The position numbers and the translations under genes were made by a program. The notes under the pieces are model-generated. The model ran no database searches. It was given only the letters and a program-made list of their open reading frames with translations, and was not told the origin of the DNA. DNA of 64,000 nucleotides from Emydura subglobosa (taxonomy: Eukaryota > Chordata > Testudines > Chelidae). How positions within the stretch are numbered: position 1 is the stretch's first letter; each line of letters opens with the position of its first letter. The stretch lies in assembly GCA_007922225.1 (NCBI GenBank), contig ML680086.1:10330540-10394539 (forward strand). The letters are read 5' to 3'. Shown here one piece after another: positions 34,908 through 45,678 of this stretch.

Positions 34908-35275
34908 CAGCGGTTCTCAACCTTTTTTTCCCCGAGTACCACTCCAGTCAGGTAGAGTCAGGTCGAGTACCGCTTCACCTGACTGTACCTGGCCAGAGTA
35001 CTACTCGGAAAATAAGTACATTAAGCATTTTCAATCAATGCCCTCTGCCGAAACCCTACAGCCATTTGCCCATTTTCGGCGGCAGCAAGGGGGCATGATT
35101 CGGCGGGGGGAGGGAAGAACGGCAGCGGTGGCTTTTCTGAGCGGGCAGGGGAGCAACGGCGGCGGGGTTTCTCGGCGGCGGCGGGGTTTCTCGGCGGCAC
35201 ATTTTGCCTCGCGTACCACCGAGCCGGCTTCCGCGTACCACTAGTGGTACGTGTACCACCGGTTGAGAACCCCTG
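34908..35275. mobile_element. non-autonomous hAT-type element, 368 bp, with 8-bp target duplication
   Basis: The ends CAGCGGTTCTCAACC and GGTTGAGAACCCCTG form inverted repeats with one mismatch. GTCTAGGT (34900-34907) and GTCTAGGC (35276-35283) flank it. The interior is GC-rich, with a tandem GGCGGCGGGGTTTCTC-type repeat at 35158-35196 and a perfect 16-bp palindrome GTACCACTAGTGGTAC at 35235-35250. The 213-codon minus-strand frame over this element is a shadow. Confidence 0.85.
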
Positions 35276-35283
35276 GTCTAGGC

Positions 35284-38200
35284 AACATTCATCAGCTCTA
35301 GATAGAGGACTGAGTTGCAGCCACCAAACTGATGCCACTTGTATGTAGTAGGTAGCAAGATTTGAACCTGGTTCTCTGGAGAGGAAATGGTGGCATTGTG
35401 TTAACTCCCATAGCACTGTCTGGACCGATACCTGGCCAATTGTAAGAAATACAATGGGACAATTCAGTATCATGGGATGGACGAAAAGTCCCTTGAACAA
35501 CTTCTGGCCTTCATCACATGCCAATGAAATGCTTTGCTTGGGGAGGGCAGGGCCAGGTCTAAACCCTGAAGGGGAGATGGAATAGCTTTTAAGGAAGCAG
35601 TAACTGACATAACCAAGTTCTCTCTCTGGGACAGCATTCTCGCCATGGCCCCAAAGCATCATTAATCTCAGGCAGATGACCTTTCTTCCAGCTCATTAAC
35701 ATCAAATGCTAAAGAGAAGGGAGGCAAAGCCATTATGCAGCAATTTATATGTAAATGCACAAGGTACCAAATAAAAGTGAGTCCATTGGCAATCATTAAG
35801 AAAACAGCATTATTGTGGCAGATTTTGAAAAGGTCTGTGTTTTTAAAATTTAGCAGAACAACCCAAAACACATTTGCTAACTGCCCGGTCAGCCTCTGTT
35901 CTCTGGCTCTGACCTTGTGGGTTTAAAATCCTGAACATGCTTGTAAATGTGTACACACAGGCATGCTAGGAGTTTGTGATTTAGTGCATTGGTCTTCCAG
36001 CACCATAGACCTTGCTTCAAATTGGAACGAGGAAGGTCCAAGGGGCTATGGCTAGGAGTGATAGGATGAAAGTTAGCTAAAGAAAAAACAGGGTGAAACA
36101 TTCCATCTGGGAGACTTCTAGAGTGTGAAATAGACTCCATCAGATGTTCCCTGGATGCTGAGTTATTTAACTAGACAAAGTACTGAAGAATGTATGGGGC
36201 CAGGCCCTGCTCTCAGTTATACAGGAGCAACTCCAGTGGCTTGATGAGAGCTGTGTTTAGCCCTACGCCTCCTGTTCACCTCTATTGTCGAGGATTCTTT
36301 CACATGTTTTTATCTAGACCTGCCTCTGGTAGCCCAGAATGAGCAGCTCCTGACAGACAGGGAAAGAACAACCCCTTCTGCATCACATGTTGTGGGGGTG
36401 AAGCTCCTCATCATTCTTCTCTCTCGCCCTTGCTACTTAGCTGGAAGAGTGGGAACATTATGCTTAAACTGAGCCTATCTGTGCTTTCAGGTTTAGGGCT
36501 GCTTCTGCCAGCAATATATAGGAATTAGGGAGAGCTTCCGGCTCTGTTCCTAGTTTTAATCCACAGCATTCAAGGAGGTATAAGATTAGGCAAATTGCAT
36601 TTATTTGTCCCTAATCAAACCATTAGTGTCTTTCCCAGCAATGGCCCCAAGTACTACAGCTGCCAAGAATGTTACTGTAGTGAATACGCTAGTGTATTTT
36701 TTACATGTACGAGGGAGGAGCCTACAAGTATCTCTCTGTAGCACTGGAAAGGTTTGCTTCTGGTGCAAGTCTGGCTTGGATCAAATGGAAAGGAGTTGGT
36801 AGATCTCAGATTCCAACCCAAAACCTAAAGCTCCTTTGTCTGCACCACAAGGCCCTGGTGCCATTTGATTTGATTGGCAGTATCTGCTCAGGAGAGAGTA
36901 AAGACTGGAATTGCAGGGCAAACTGGCAGAGCTGTCAGTTGCAGTAGCTTACAGAGCACCTACCTATTCAGTATTCATGGCTCTATCAGGCCTTCGTTTT
37001 CACAACCAAAGGCCTCAGAACCCAATTTCTCTCTCCCCCACCCCAATAAGTTGCTCATCATTCACTGCTGACCACCAAGCATGACTTTCCTCTGAAAGCT
37101 GCCGGCTAAAGCACGCTTCCTGTACCAGCTCTGCAAAAAATGGCAGGGCTCAGTGTGGTTTTCATGTGCAGAGATGTAACGTGACAACAACGGAAGGGGA
37201 GCGAGGGTTTGGCTTTCCACTTTCTAATTGATGAGCAGAATGTTTGTGCAGCTGTGTTAATGAAGCTTACAGAAGCTTTGCTGCAGAGGATTTACCACTC
37301 CAACGTACTGTTTATAATACAATAATTAGGTTAGGGTATATTCCAGTTGGCTTCTTGCAAACTCTTGGTGCTCAGCATTATGGGTAATAGTATGCAAATT
37401 ACAATAGAGCAATGAGACCTTTTTTTCTCTTTGAAAGGAAACAAAAAAAGTACCTAGTAAGGTTCTCTACTTTTCTTTGGTGTCTGTATTAATTCAACAA
37501 GCTGTGGTTCAGTTGTGCCTCTCATGTAAAGCACCTTGATCTCTCCAGGACATATTTATTCATTTTTCTTGTTTTTTATTTGTCTTTCAACAGCTGCACT
37601 GGAAAAAAGTATTCAGAGAAGGGGAGATCATGGAAAACCAGTAGTGAAGTTGTAGCACCAGCATCAAATATATGGTAAGATATGTTCTACAAGAGAAGCA
37701 CAATATCAAAGTGCCAAGCAAAAAGAGCACATGAATACCGTATAAGGTGGTGGAAAGCAGAAGCATCATAGGTTCTGTTAGCCTAGGCTTGTCCTCAAAG
37801 CACTTTTCCTTCTCTGGTTTCCAAACATCCATGTTATAGCCCTTCTCCTGAGCACCTGGAGAAAGAGAGGGGTAAGCTGGAGTTAACTCCTTGATCACTG
37901 TCGACCAGGAAGTGCCCTAGCACCCTGTTAGCCTATAACACACATCAAATAGAGGTGTTGACTTTTTGGTTACTTGTCTCTTTCCAGCGTGATGGGTATG
38001 ATAAGCAACACACTGATGCTCTGTTATCCTCTTTGGCGCAGTGGCAGGATCAGCCTTGATTGAGTTTTCAGCTGCATCTGTTGGCCCGGTGACCATAAAG
38101 AGGCATCTTAAAATACACACTGTTAGAACAGGCATGCTATAACCCTGGGTTTAAAAACCCTTATATATTAGAAGTTCTATATTAGGAAAGCACAGCCTGG

Positions 38201-38443
38201 TTTTCAGCCAGTTGGTTTAATTCTGGCACATTTGCTTTGAAAAGAGATGTGGCCTTGTTTGCAACACAGCCAGGTACTGTGCTAACATCTGTTTCATTTC
38301 TTACTGGATACTGATGGCTCAGGGGTATAACTATCAGTCTGAAATGTGTGCCTTTCTACTGCTCCTACACACAAGGTATTCCCTGGTACCCAAGCTGGAC
38401 CTCCATAAGAGGCCTGGCTCTCCTCCCTTTCAGGTCATCTGTA
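35284..38443. other. unique sequence with candidate conserved blocks, no gene confirmed
   Basis: About 35650-35940 and 37200-37430 are non-repetitive and rich in homeodomain-like and octamer-like words (CATTAACATCAAATGC, TTTATATGTAAATGCAC, AGTATGCAAATTACAATAG). A 103-codon minus-strand frame at 37587-37898 has hydrophobic stretches but no family I recognise. Frames of this length are expected by chance in this window. Confidence 0.35.
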
Positions 38444-38797
38444 GAGCTGGTCAGGAATTTTTCCACCAAAAGTTTTTCTGTTGAAAAAGGCCGAGTCCTC
38501 AAAGCTGAAACTTTGTGTTTCAGGGTCAGGTTTGATGAATGTCCAATTTCAAAAAAAGTTTCAGAATTGTAAAAATGTCCGATTTTGACATTTTCAAAGG
38601 TTCAGCTGGTTCAACTAAACTTATTATTTCAAAATTGAATATAATTTGTAATATTATTTTTTTTTAAAAGGTCAAGATCTAAACACAATGTTTCCAAATC
38701 ATCAAAATGCAATGTTTCCAGTGGCTTGGGGACAGGAAATTTTTGAAATCTCAAAATATTTTCCCAGGCTGGGAAAACCATTTTCCACTGAGCGCTC
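38444..38797. repeat. AT-rich fold-back repeat (AAATTTT family), copy 4
   Basis: The left end GAGCTGGTCAGGAATTTTTC matches the family terminus, and the right end includes GGGAAAACCATTTTCC. The interior is full of TTTCAAAA-type words. Internal symmetry is visible but degraded. Confidence 0.6.
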
Positions 38798-39726
38798 TAG
38801 TCAACAGTTGTTGACTGAGTGGGGGTAGAAGCAGGGCCCATCTTCTCACTGGCAGGAGCAGGAACCGGAGTGTGGGTGGGCACAGTGAAATGGAGGGGTC
38901 CAGCAGCATGACTGGTAATAAAAGGAGCAATAAAAACCATCAGAAATATTACTGTTGGGAAATGAACAATTGTACGCTGGTGTGCACATCGTGTGCAGCC
39001 TGGGACAGAGGCAGCTCTTGCCCTAGAGCATCTGGTGTCTCGCCCGGGGGTTGGCTAGTACCCGTGGGACTTGCTTGTGACACCAAGCACCCATTAGCAT
39101 GCCCTAAGCATGAGTGTGCCAGAGTTAAGTAGGGTTTTAATCCTGAAAACTCTTGAGGTGGATTAAGGGCGAATAACACCCAGATTCCCCAAACTCCTAG
39201 GCTCCACACAAGACTTTGCCCCCAGTACAGATTCTTTCACCAGCCTCTTTTCTTCCTTGCACTGTTGAGTTTTTGATCTTGCTCCCAAGTCAGGCAACGC
39301 AGCCCAGCCCAGCTGTGTTCTGTCTGGTCATTGCTGGCTTTTCTGCCCTGCTGCAATGCCTAGCCTCTGTGAGTGGAAGGACCAGATCCCAGGAGGGCTG
39401 TCTTAATCTGCCCCTGAGACTCTGCGGTTAAGTAGCAGCATTTATAGCTGCAACTTCAGTACCTCCTTGCCCCGCACAAATGGAATTTCACCTTCCTCTC
39501 GATTCTTGTTCTCTCCCACTCTTTTCCCTGTCTCTCCTTTCCTTAGCCCTGCAGCGTCTTCTGTATTGGGAACCAGAGTGATGTGACTTCCTGAGGGACT
39601 GGGAGCCGCACCCTCCCCATCCATCTGGCAGCATCACTAGCCCTGCCAAAGAGGGGTTTCACAAATTACATTTGGCCTTGCAAATTAATAATCCACTCTT
39701 GCATCCGCAACACTGTCCCATCTGTG
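38798..39726. other. no feature seen
   Basis: This is unique-looking sequence without a recognisable repeat, splice-bounded exon or domain. Confidence 0.3.
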
Positions 39727-39955
39727 GGTGAATCTACACTGCAAAGAAAACCCCTGGCACCGAGTCTCAGAACCTGGGTCAACTGACTTGGGCTTATGGG
39801 GCTCGGGCCGCGGGGCTAACATAGCTGTGTAGACATTCCTGCTCAGGCTGGAGTCAGGCTCCAAGACCCTCCCTATCAGCAGGTTTCAGAGCCCTGCCTC
39901 CAGGCGGAGCAGACACGTCCACACTGCTATTTTTAGCCCTGCAGACTGAGTGTAC
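39727..39955. mobile_element. palindromic DNA-transposon-like element (family D), diverged
   Basis: The left end AATCTACACTGCAAAGAAAA and the inner blocks TTGGGCTTATGGGGCTCGG, TAGCTGTGTAGACATTCC and CAGGCTCCAAGACCCTCCC match the layout of the element at 18724-19002. The right end is changed (GTCCACACTGCTATTTTTAG), as if fused to or replaced by another palindromic family. Confidence 0.6.
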
Positions 39956-40914
39956 CGTCAGTGTCGGTGCCCTATATCTTACATGTGTGGAAATCACTGA
40001 CACCACGGATTAGTGTGAACAAGAGCCACTGCCCCAAATGTTCACAAACAGCAAATAAAAAATGTGGCCAAAATGAACAGCCTTTGGGATTCAGAGTGAA
40101 TATTTGCAACCACTGAGCTGTTTTGTGCAAAGGGACCGGAAAGCTCCTCTAAAGCAGCAGCTCGGGATTTTCATAGTGCAAGGAAATCCCTTGGGTGGCA
40201 TAAAGCTGATGCAGTCCTATATCACGTAGAGGGTGTGTCAGGGCACCAGAAAGACACCAGGCATGTCAGGGCCAGGGCTGAAGCTTAGTGTTTGGATCAA
40301 TTCCCTGCTAATAGACCACTCCCTAAGGACTTCTGCACCTACTTGCTCTAAGTTTTGGTTGAGGCCAAAATGTCCGTGGTGGTGTGCCGGGATCAGGGTG
40401 CTGGGAATTATCTTAGAGTAACCTTCCCTCAAATACATCAGTGGCGCTCACTGTTTTTGCACTACTGAACCAATTCTCCTTTCCTCCCTTCCCTGTCAAT
40501 AACGATACAATGATTCCTTATTGTGGTTGCAAGTGGCTGCAGACTGGGTAACATTTTGGGGAAGAGGGGCCACAAAAGAGTCTTGCAACAAGGTAATTCA
40601 AGAGGGGAGCATTTGAGTTGGTGGAGGTGATAATACTGTATTGATTTCCTCATGTTTTTACAATTATAAAAGTCTTTTTGATAAGCAGCATGAGAAAATC
40701 TTCAAATCCCCAAAGGCTTAGCTGGCTTCTTTCTTCGTCTTTGAAAAACAAAACAAAAAAATTAAACTAATAAGCAAACCATAAATAATCAGAAGCGCAA
40801 GATAGGAATGCTTTGATATTGGAATATGACTGGCTTATTGCTTTTGGTTTTTTTATCCTACACCATGTTATCTTTCATAATTGTCACAGATGATCTTTTA
40901 TAATAACAAAAGTA
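39956..40914. other. no feature seen
   Basis: This is mostly unique, AT-rich sequence. No repeat or gene was recognised. Confidence 0.3.
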
Positions 40915-41285
40915 CCCTTGTGCATGTGTTTGGGTGAGCACTTGTGTTTCTCTGTGCCTGGGTGTGTGTGTGTGAATCTGGGTTTGAGTGTGTGTCTGTG
41001 AGCATGTAATGGTGTTCATGTTGTGTCTGTGTCTTTGTGCATTTCTCTGTGTGTCTAGCATTTTTGGAGCAGTATCTGGGAATGTATTTATTTGTGCCTG
41101 CATATCTGTGAATATCTGTGTGTGTGGATGTTTACATACGTGTAGATCGGTGTGTTTCTCTGTAAATTTGCAATTGTGTTTGTTCGTATTTCTCTGGGTC
41201 TGCAAATCTGTGTTTATGCATATTGTGTTTGTGTAAGGTTGCATCTATCCCTGAGTATTTGTTTGTATTTGTGTCTGCTGCTTCT
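40915..41285. repeat. degenerate TG-rich low-complexity tract
   Basis: The plus strand is an irregular run of TGTGTNTNTG words over about 370 bases. It creates long open frames on both strands, with a Thr/Gln/His-rich translation on the minus strand. These are artefacts of the base pattern and not genes. Confidence 0.8.
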
Positions 41286-42235
41286 TGTGCATCAAGGATG
41301 TCTAAAGAGTTTAACATTGGATGAAAATGGCACATTTTGTCAGAGGGCAGAGTTTATAGTGAAAGCCAATTTAGAATGATAGCACTGCATTTCTGCTGCT
41401 CAAAGTTGCTTATTAGAGCACAGAACTAAAAAGATTATGACATTCAAAGGAAATAATTTATAAACAGCAGATGTTTCATAAACTATGATAAAAAACCCAC
41501 ACAGTGTATGCATGCGTCTTGCCTTGGAAAAAGGTATCTAGATGGAGCAGCTGCTGGAAAGCCAAGGGAGGTCAGCTGCAGAGTGGCAGCAAAATGCACA
41601 CACAATGGCGAGTGCTTAATAAGAAATTTCAAAAGCGATGCAAAGAGGGGATCCGAGGGAAATTTAATCTCATGCATTTTTAGAAGAAATAGGAAAATGA
41701 TGTGAAGTAGGAGACGGGGGGAGGAAAAGCGAAAAATAATAAATAAAGAGGTAGAAAAGTTGTGCTGAGATCTGAAATAATTATATTGCACGCTCTGAGC
41801 TGAGTTGGGGTATTTTGCAACTGGCAAGCTGAAGTCAGGCCTGATACCTCTTTATTCCTGGCCTGGGTTCTGTGATAGTGGTGCTGCCACTGGGGAGATG
41901 GTGAATGATGGGGAGCGGGCAAAGGGGGTTGTCACTCCTTCCCAGAGTGCCTCTTTGATACAGCTGTAAAAATTGCATTTTAGACATCAAAGTGCCTTTT
42001 AATTCCAGCCTTCAGTTTGATTGATTTCATTTCATCTGCATCCACTAAATAGCGATGCCAGGATTTCAGCAAGTGTCCTTCCAGCACTCTCTAATTACTC
42101 GTGTTCCTTTTTGTAATTGTCCCTCCTCCTTTCTTCCTAACCCTTTGCTTCTAGAGCAGCCGCTTTCTAGTTTCTGTGGCTACCTCAGAAGCTGCGTGGC
42201 ACCAGGGGTGTGCACAAAGGGGGGCAGGCAGGCTA
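41286..42235. other. candidate conserved noncoding block
   Basis: The sequence from about 41400 to 42115 is non-repetitive and dense in plausible binding words (CTTATTAGAGCACAGAAC, AATAATTTATAAACAGC, CTCTAATTACTCGTG). No frame has a domain. It lies just upstream of the GC-rich candidate exon at 42236-42505. Conservation is inferred from appearance only. Confidence 0.3.
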
Positions 42236-42505
42236 ATCATCTCTGCCTCCGCCCCCAGCTTCTGCACTGGCCCTCTGCCGCGGGATTCCCTCCCTCAAGC
42301 GCATCTTCTCCCCTTTCTGCCAGGGTGGGAGATGGGCTGAGCCTGGCTGAAAGGACATGCCTGGGAAAGGCACTGCAGCTAGCGCTCCTGCTGAGCCCCT
42401 CTAGATAGAGTCTGGAGCAGGGAAGCTGGACTGGCAGCACAGCTCTGTCAGAGCGGGCGCAGGGAAGCCTGCTGAGTCCCATCTCTTCCTCACCCACTGC
42501 CTCCA
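42236..42505 (+). promoter_or_regulatory. candidate GC-rich 5' exon or promoter
   Basis: This GC-rich segment contains a GC-box-like CCTCCGCCCCCAG at its left and ends in CCA|GTAAGTG, a good splice-donor sequence with GT at 42506-42507. Directly downstream (about 42536-42661) the sequence is strongly G-clustered, as first introns often are. There is no start codon with a recognisable product, so a noncoding 5' exon would be the reading. This is inference and could be coincidence. Confidence 0.25.
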
Positions 42506-43710
42506 GTAAGTGTTTGGAGCCTGCCTGGGGTGCACAGAGGGAGCTTGGGACAATGCTGGAGGGGAGGCAGCAGGGCCTGGGGTGCTGGGTGTGGATGGGT
42601 GGGGGGTCCAGGGAGGAGGTGAGGGAGGCAATGGGGTTTGGGGGCCCTGGATGGGGGGCTGGCAGTTTGGTTGGGCTGAAAACTGCTTCAGGTCTAACAC
42701 TTCAATCTCTGGTGTGTGCTCCATAAGGGGGACACTCAGGCTTGCATCCTGTCATATGATTTCCTCTTGGTCATATCTAGTTGTGGCTTTTAGTCTTCAT
42801 AATGAAGTGTCATTCCCAGTGCCACACCTGATTTATCCTCCATAGACTTGCTCCTGCCCATCTCATGGCTCTCATCCCTTTCCCACTCCCTGTGTGCACC
42901 TACCACTGGTCTCTGTCTCTGCCCATGATCTTGCCACCATTGGCATGACGGCCACCTTCTCTCTAAACTGGCCATCTGCATGGGGGCTGGGGACACCCTT
43001 ACTGCATCTTTGCACCTCAGCACCAGAGAGTAGCCCAGTACTGCTCCAGCCATTCCCCTGCCTCAGCTTTGGTGTGGGGTTTGTAAACCCCATACAGAAG
43101 CTTGTAAAAATAATAGCTGTGAAACAGAGGCATTGGGTGTGATAGGAAGTAGCCCAGGGAAGGAGGGCTGAAAGTAGGCCACCCCATGCTATTATCCTTT
43201 CAGGGTCCTGGGCAGGGACCCTGTGGAGCAGGAGGTCCTGATCCTTCTACTCACTCCAGAGTCTCCTGTGCCTAGCCCTTGGTTGTGCAGGACTACTGAC
43301 AAAGAAGCTAATCTATCTGAATCCCGTTCAGGGTTCAGGACACAGTGAACTAAAAGAGAGACTGGAGCAGCAGGCCCTGACCAGTAGGGCTGACTGAACA
43401 GTCACTCTGCTACAGGCATTTTGAGACACAGTCCATCTGAAAGACACAATCATATACTACTATTGGTGTGTGCATGTGTTGGAACCCACTGTGGAGAGCC
43501 ACATTCAGTAACACTGAGAAATACTTTCCCAGCAGGAGACATATAACAAGCTCAAGGCTCTGCTGGAAACTTAAGGCTGTCATCCACTTCCATTCCCTCA
43601 TGAAATGGAGACTTGAGATTCCTTTCTCCAAACCCTGCTTGCTTTTTGATTCTCTGATCATCAGTGAACTCTCGACTTTGCATAGATCCTTGTAGAAGAG
43701 TATTTCCAAC
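42506..43710. other. G-rich then mixed unique sequence, no gene seen
   Basis: The first 150 bases carry many GGG and GGGG clusters with G-quadruplex potential on the plus strand. The rest up to the Gypsy element is ordinary. Overlapping frames of about 110 codons at 42401-42845 reflect the G-rich composition. Confidence 0.35.
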
Positions 43711-43854
43711 TGCCACATACCAGAGCTTCCACCCAAGAGAAATACATGAAGATGTATTCCCTTCCAATATCTTTAATCCACTGTCAGCTATGGCTGTTCT
43801 CAGCTCAGACAAGGTATGTTATATACACCTAATATAGTTCAACATTCCATTACG
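43711..43854 (-). repeat. 3' LTR of the Gypsy element
   Basis: It aligns with the 5' LTR at 48689-48857 over TACCAGAGCTTCCACCC, GGCTGTTCTCAGCTCAGAC and TATAGTTCAACATTCCATTA. The expected terminal TG at its 5' end reads CG, a likely mutation. Confidence 0.75.
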
Positions 43855-43865
43855 GCTCCCCCTTT
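43855..43865 (-). other. polypurine tract
   Basis: The minus strand reads AAAGGGGGAGC immediately before the 3' LTR. This is where plus-strand DNA synthesis would start in an LTR retroelement, and the position confirms the LTR boundary. Confidence 0.7.
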
Positions 43866-44074
43866 AAGTTTTACATTCCTACCATTTACAGTATCACACG
43901 ATCTTTAAAGTTCAGTACAGATCAGTCTGTTAACTGTCTATGAATTGTACTGGCTTTCTAATCACACAACCCAAACATGTAACAACTTACAGTTGGCTGT
44001 CCATTAGTTGCAATGACTGGCTATGGTCAGTTAGGAATCTTAGAGTCATTTTCTTCTTCTTCTGTATCCACCAT

Positions 44075-44270
44075 CTATAGAGCTTGCTCTGTTGATTTTT
44101 CTGTCTGAGGAACAAACGGTCGATCTTGAAGGTTTCTGTTGGAATCTTCACTGTTCTTGATCACACGTGATCTGAGCAAATAATTTTTTTTCTTTATGAC
44201 AAATGGAGTACTCCATCTTTTTTCTCTATCTAGTTTGACACAAATATGCTCCCCAGGTTCTAGCACAGGC
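44075..44270 (-). pseudogene. Gypsy integrase C-terminal remnant
   Basis: This frame of about 60 codons shows LEPGEHICVKLDREKRWSTP, the conserved C-terminal module of Ty3/Gypsy integrases. It is short and separated from the catalytic core by frame breaks, so it cannot yield a working enzyme. Confidence 0.7.
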
Positions 44271-44523
44271 AGATCTCTGTGTGACGTCTGTTGTAAAAGT
44301 GTTTGTAAGCTCTTTTTACCTTTTTATCTGATTTGACTACTCTCCTCATGTCTGGTCATTTTGGAGATAGGATTTTTTCCAAAGATGGAACAGTAGTTCT
44401 AGGTTGTCTTCCCATCTCCAGTAGTTGCTATTGGTGTTTGATCTGTAGCTCAGAAGAGAAAAGAAGGGATCTTTCTGCTGTAGGATTTTCTTGACTGTCT
44501 GTATAGCTCTTGAGCTTCTCTGT

Positions 44524-44860
44524 TCACTTGTGGGTAATGTGGGCTGCTAGTACTATGATCAAAATCATATTTAGTTCAGAATGACTTAAATTCTGCCGCA
44601 ATGAATTGTTGTCTGTCACTGGTGGTTCCAGAATACTGAAATGAGCAAAAGTGCACTTCAGTTTCTGGGCAACATTGTAACATGTTATGTCCTTCAAGTA
44701 CATTATGTCTATATACCTGGAAAAATATTCCACTACAACCAGATAATCATGTCCTCTGAATTCACACAAGTCTGCAGCTAGTCTCTTTCAAGGTCTGTCT
44801 GGTGGAGGTATTGTTATTGAAAGTTCTTTGGATTGCATTGGTTTGCTAGTTCTGCAATAT
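44524..44860 (-). pseudogene. Gypsy integrase core remnant
   Basis: The translation CEFRGHDYLVVVEYFSRYID matches the start of the integrase core, where the family usually has VVVDYFSRY. It is followed by a region corresponding to the second catalytic aspartate (PVTDNNS). After about 80 codons the frame is lost. The element is inactive. Confidence 0.7.
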
Positions 44861-45393
44861 TCACATGCAGATACTTTTTTCTTTATGTCCTTGCTGATGC
44901 CCTGCCACTCCACTGACTGGTCTGTTCATGGCATTTAGGTAGTCATTAATATCCTTCATGGATGAGGTTGAGGACTTCTCTTTTCCTTTCATTTGGAATT
45001 ATGATGCAATTGTCTTTAATCATAACTTCATTTGACTCACTTAATTGTCCACGTACTGCAAAGTAGTCGCTTGTCACTTCCTTAGTGCTCTTTAGCTAGC
45101 TGGCCCCTCTGGCCCTAATGTAACTTAGAACTTCTTGCAGTTGTGTGTTTGTCAAGGTTGCTTGTTGTAGCTGGTATAGTCCCATTCCAACACTGGTCCA
45201 CATGTGTCCACAGCATCCATGTACACTTTGTTATCTTTGAGCTCACAGGAGTTGGGCTCCACTGAAGAGTGTCTGTTGCAATCAAATTTTTCCTAGGAAC
45301 ATATTTTAGGAGTTGGGTTAAATCACTTAAACCTTATCAATAGATGTTGACATCTCAGTAGTGCTTGATCCAGGTCTTTTCTGTTGATGAGGG

Positions 45394-45678
45394 TTACAAG
45401 TGGTTTATGGTCTGTTTATCAGTGTAAAAGAATGTAATCCATACAGATATCTGTAAAAGACTCACATGCCCATATGCTTGCCAGGCACTCCTTTTTAATT
45501 TGTACATATCATTTTTCTGCTTCTGTGAGTGTAAGATAGCAAAATGCAACAGGCTTCTGCTCAGTTCCATGTTGTTGCAACAATACACCACCTAGGCCAT
45601 AGCTGCTTGCATCCACATTGACCTGTATGGGTTTATTCATGTGACATTCCCCATGTGTAATCTGGACTGGTGAATGTT
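45394..45678 (-). pseudogene. Gypsy RNase H remnant
   Basis: NVDASSYGLGGVLLQQHG followed by KPVAFCYLTLTEAEK matches the start of the Ty3/Gypsy RNase H domain, including the first catalytic aspartate in VDASS. The frame breaks soon after. Its left neighbour on the RNA would be RT, now separated by the LTR-like insertion. Confidence 0.75.

Noticed and set aside
35021..35662. 213-codon minus-strand frame
   Set aside because: Much of it covers the GC-rich part of a hAT-type element; no domain and no splice context.
37587..37898. Possible membrane-protein exon on the minus strand
   Set aside because: A pyrimidine-rich CAG precedes part of it, but no family is recognisable and frames of this length are expected by chance here.
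40858..41244. 128-codon Thr/Gln/His-rich frame
   Set aside because: It is the translation of a TG-rich low-complexity tract.
40915..41285. CRISPR-like or minisatellite array
   Set aside because: The words are irregular in length and order, with no conserved repeat-spacer pattern.
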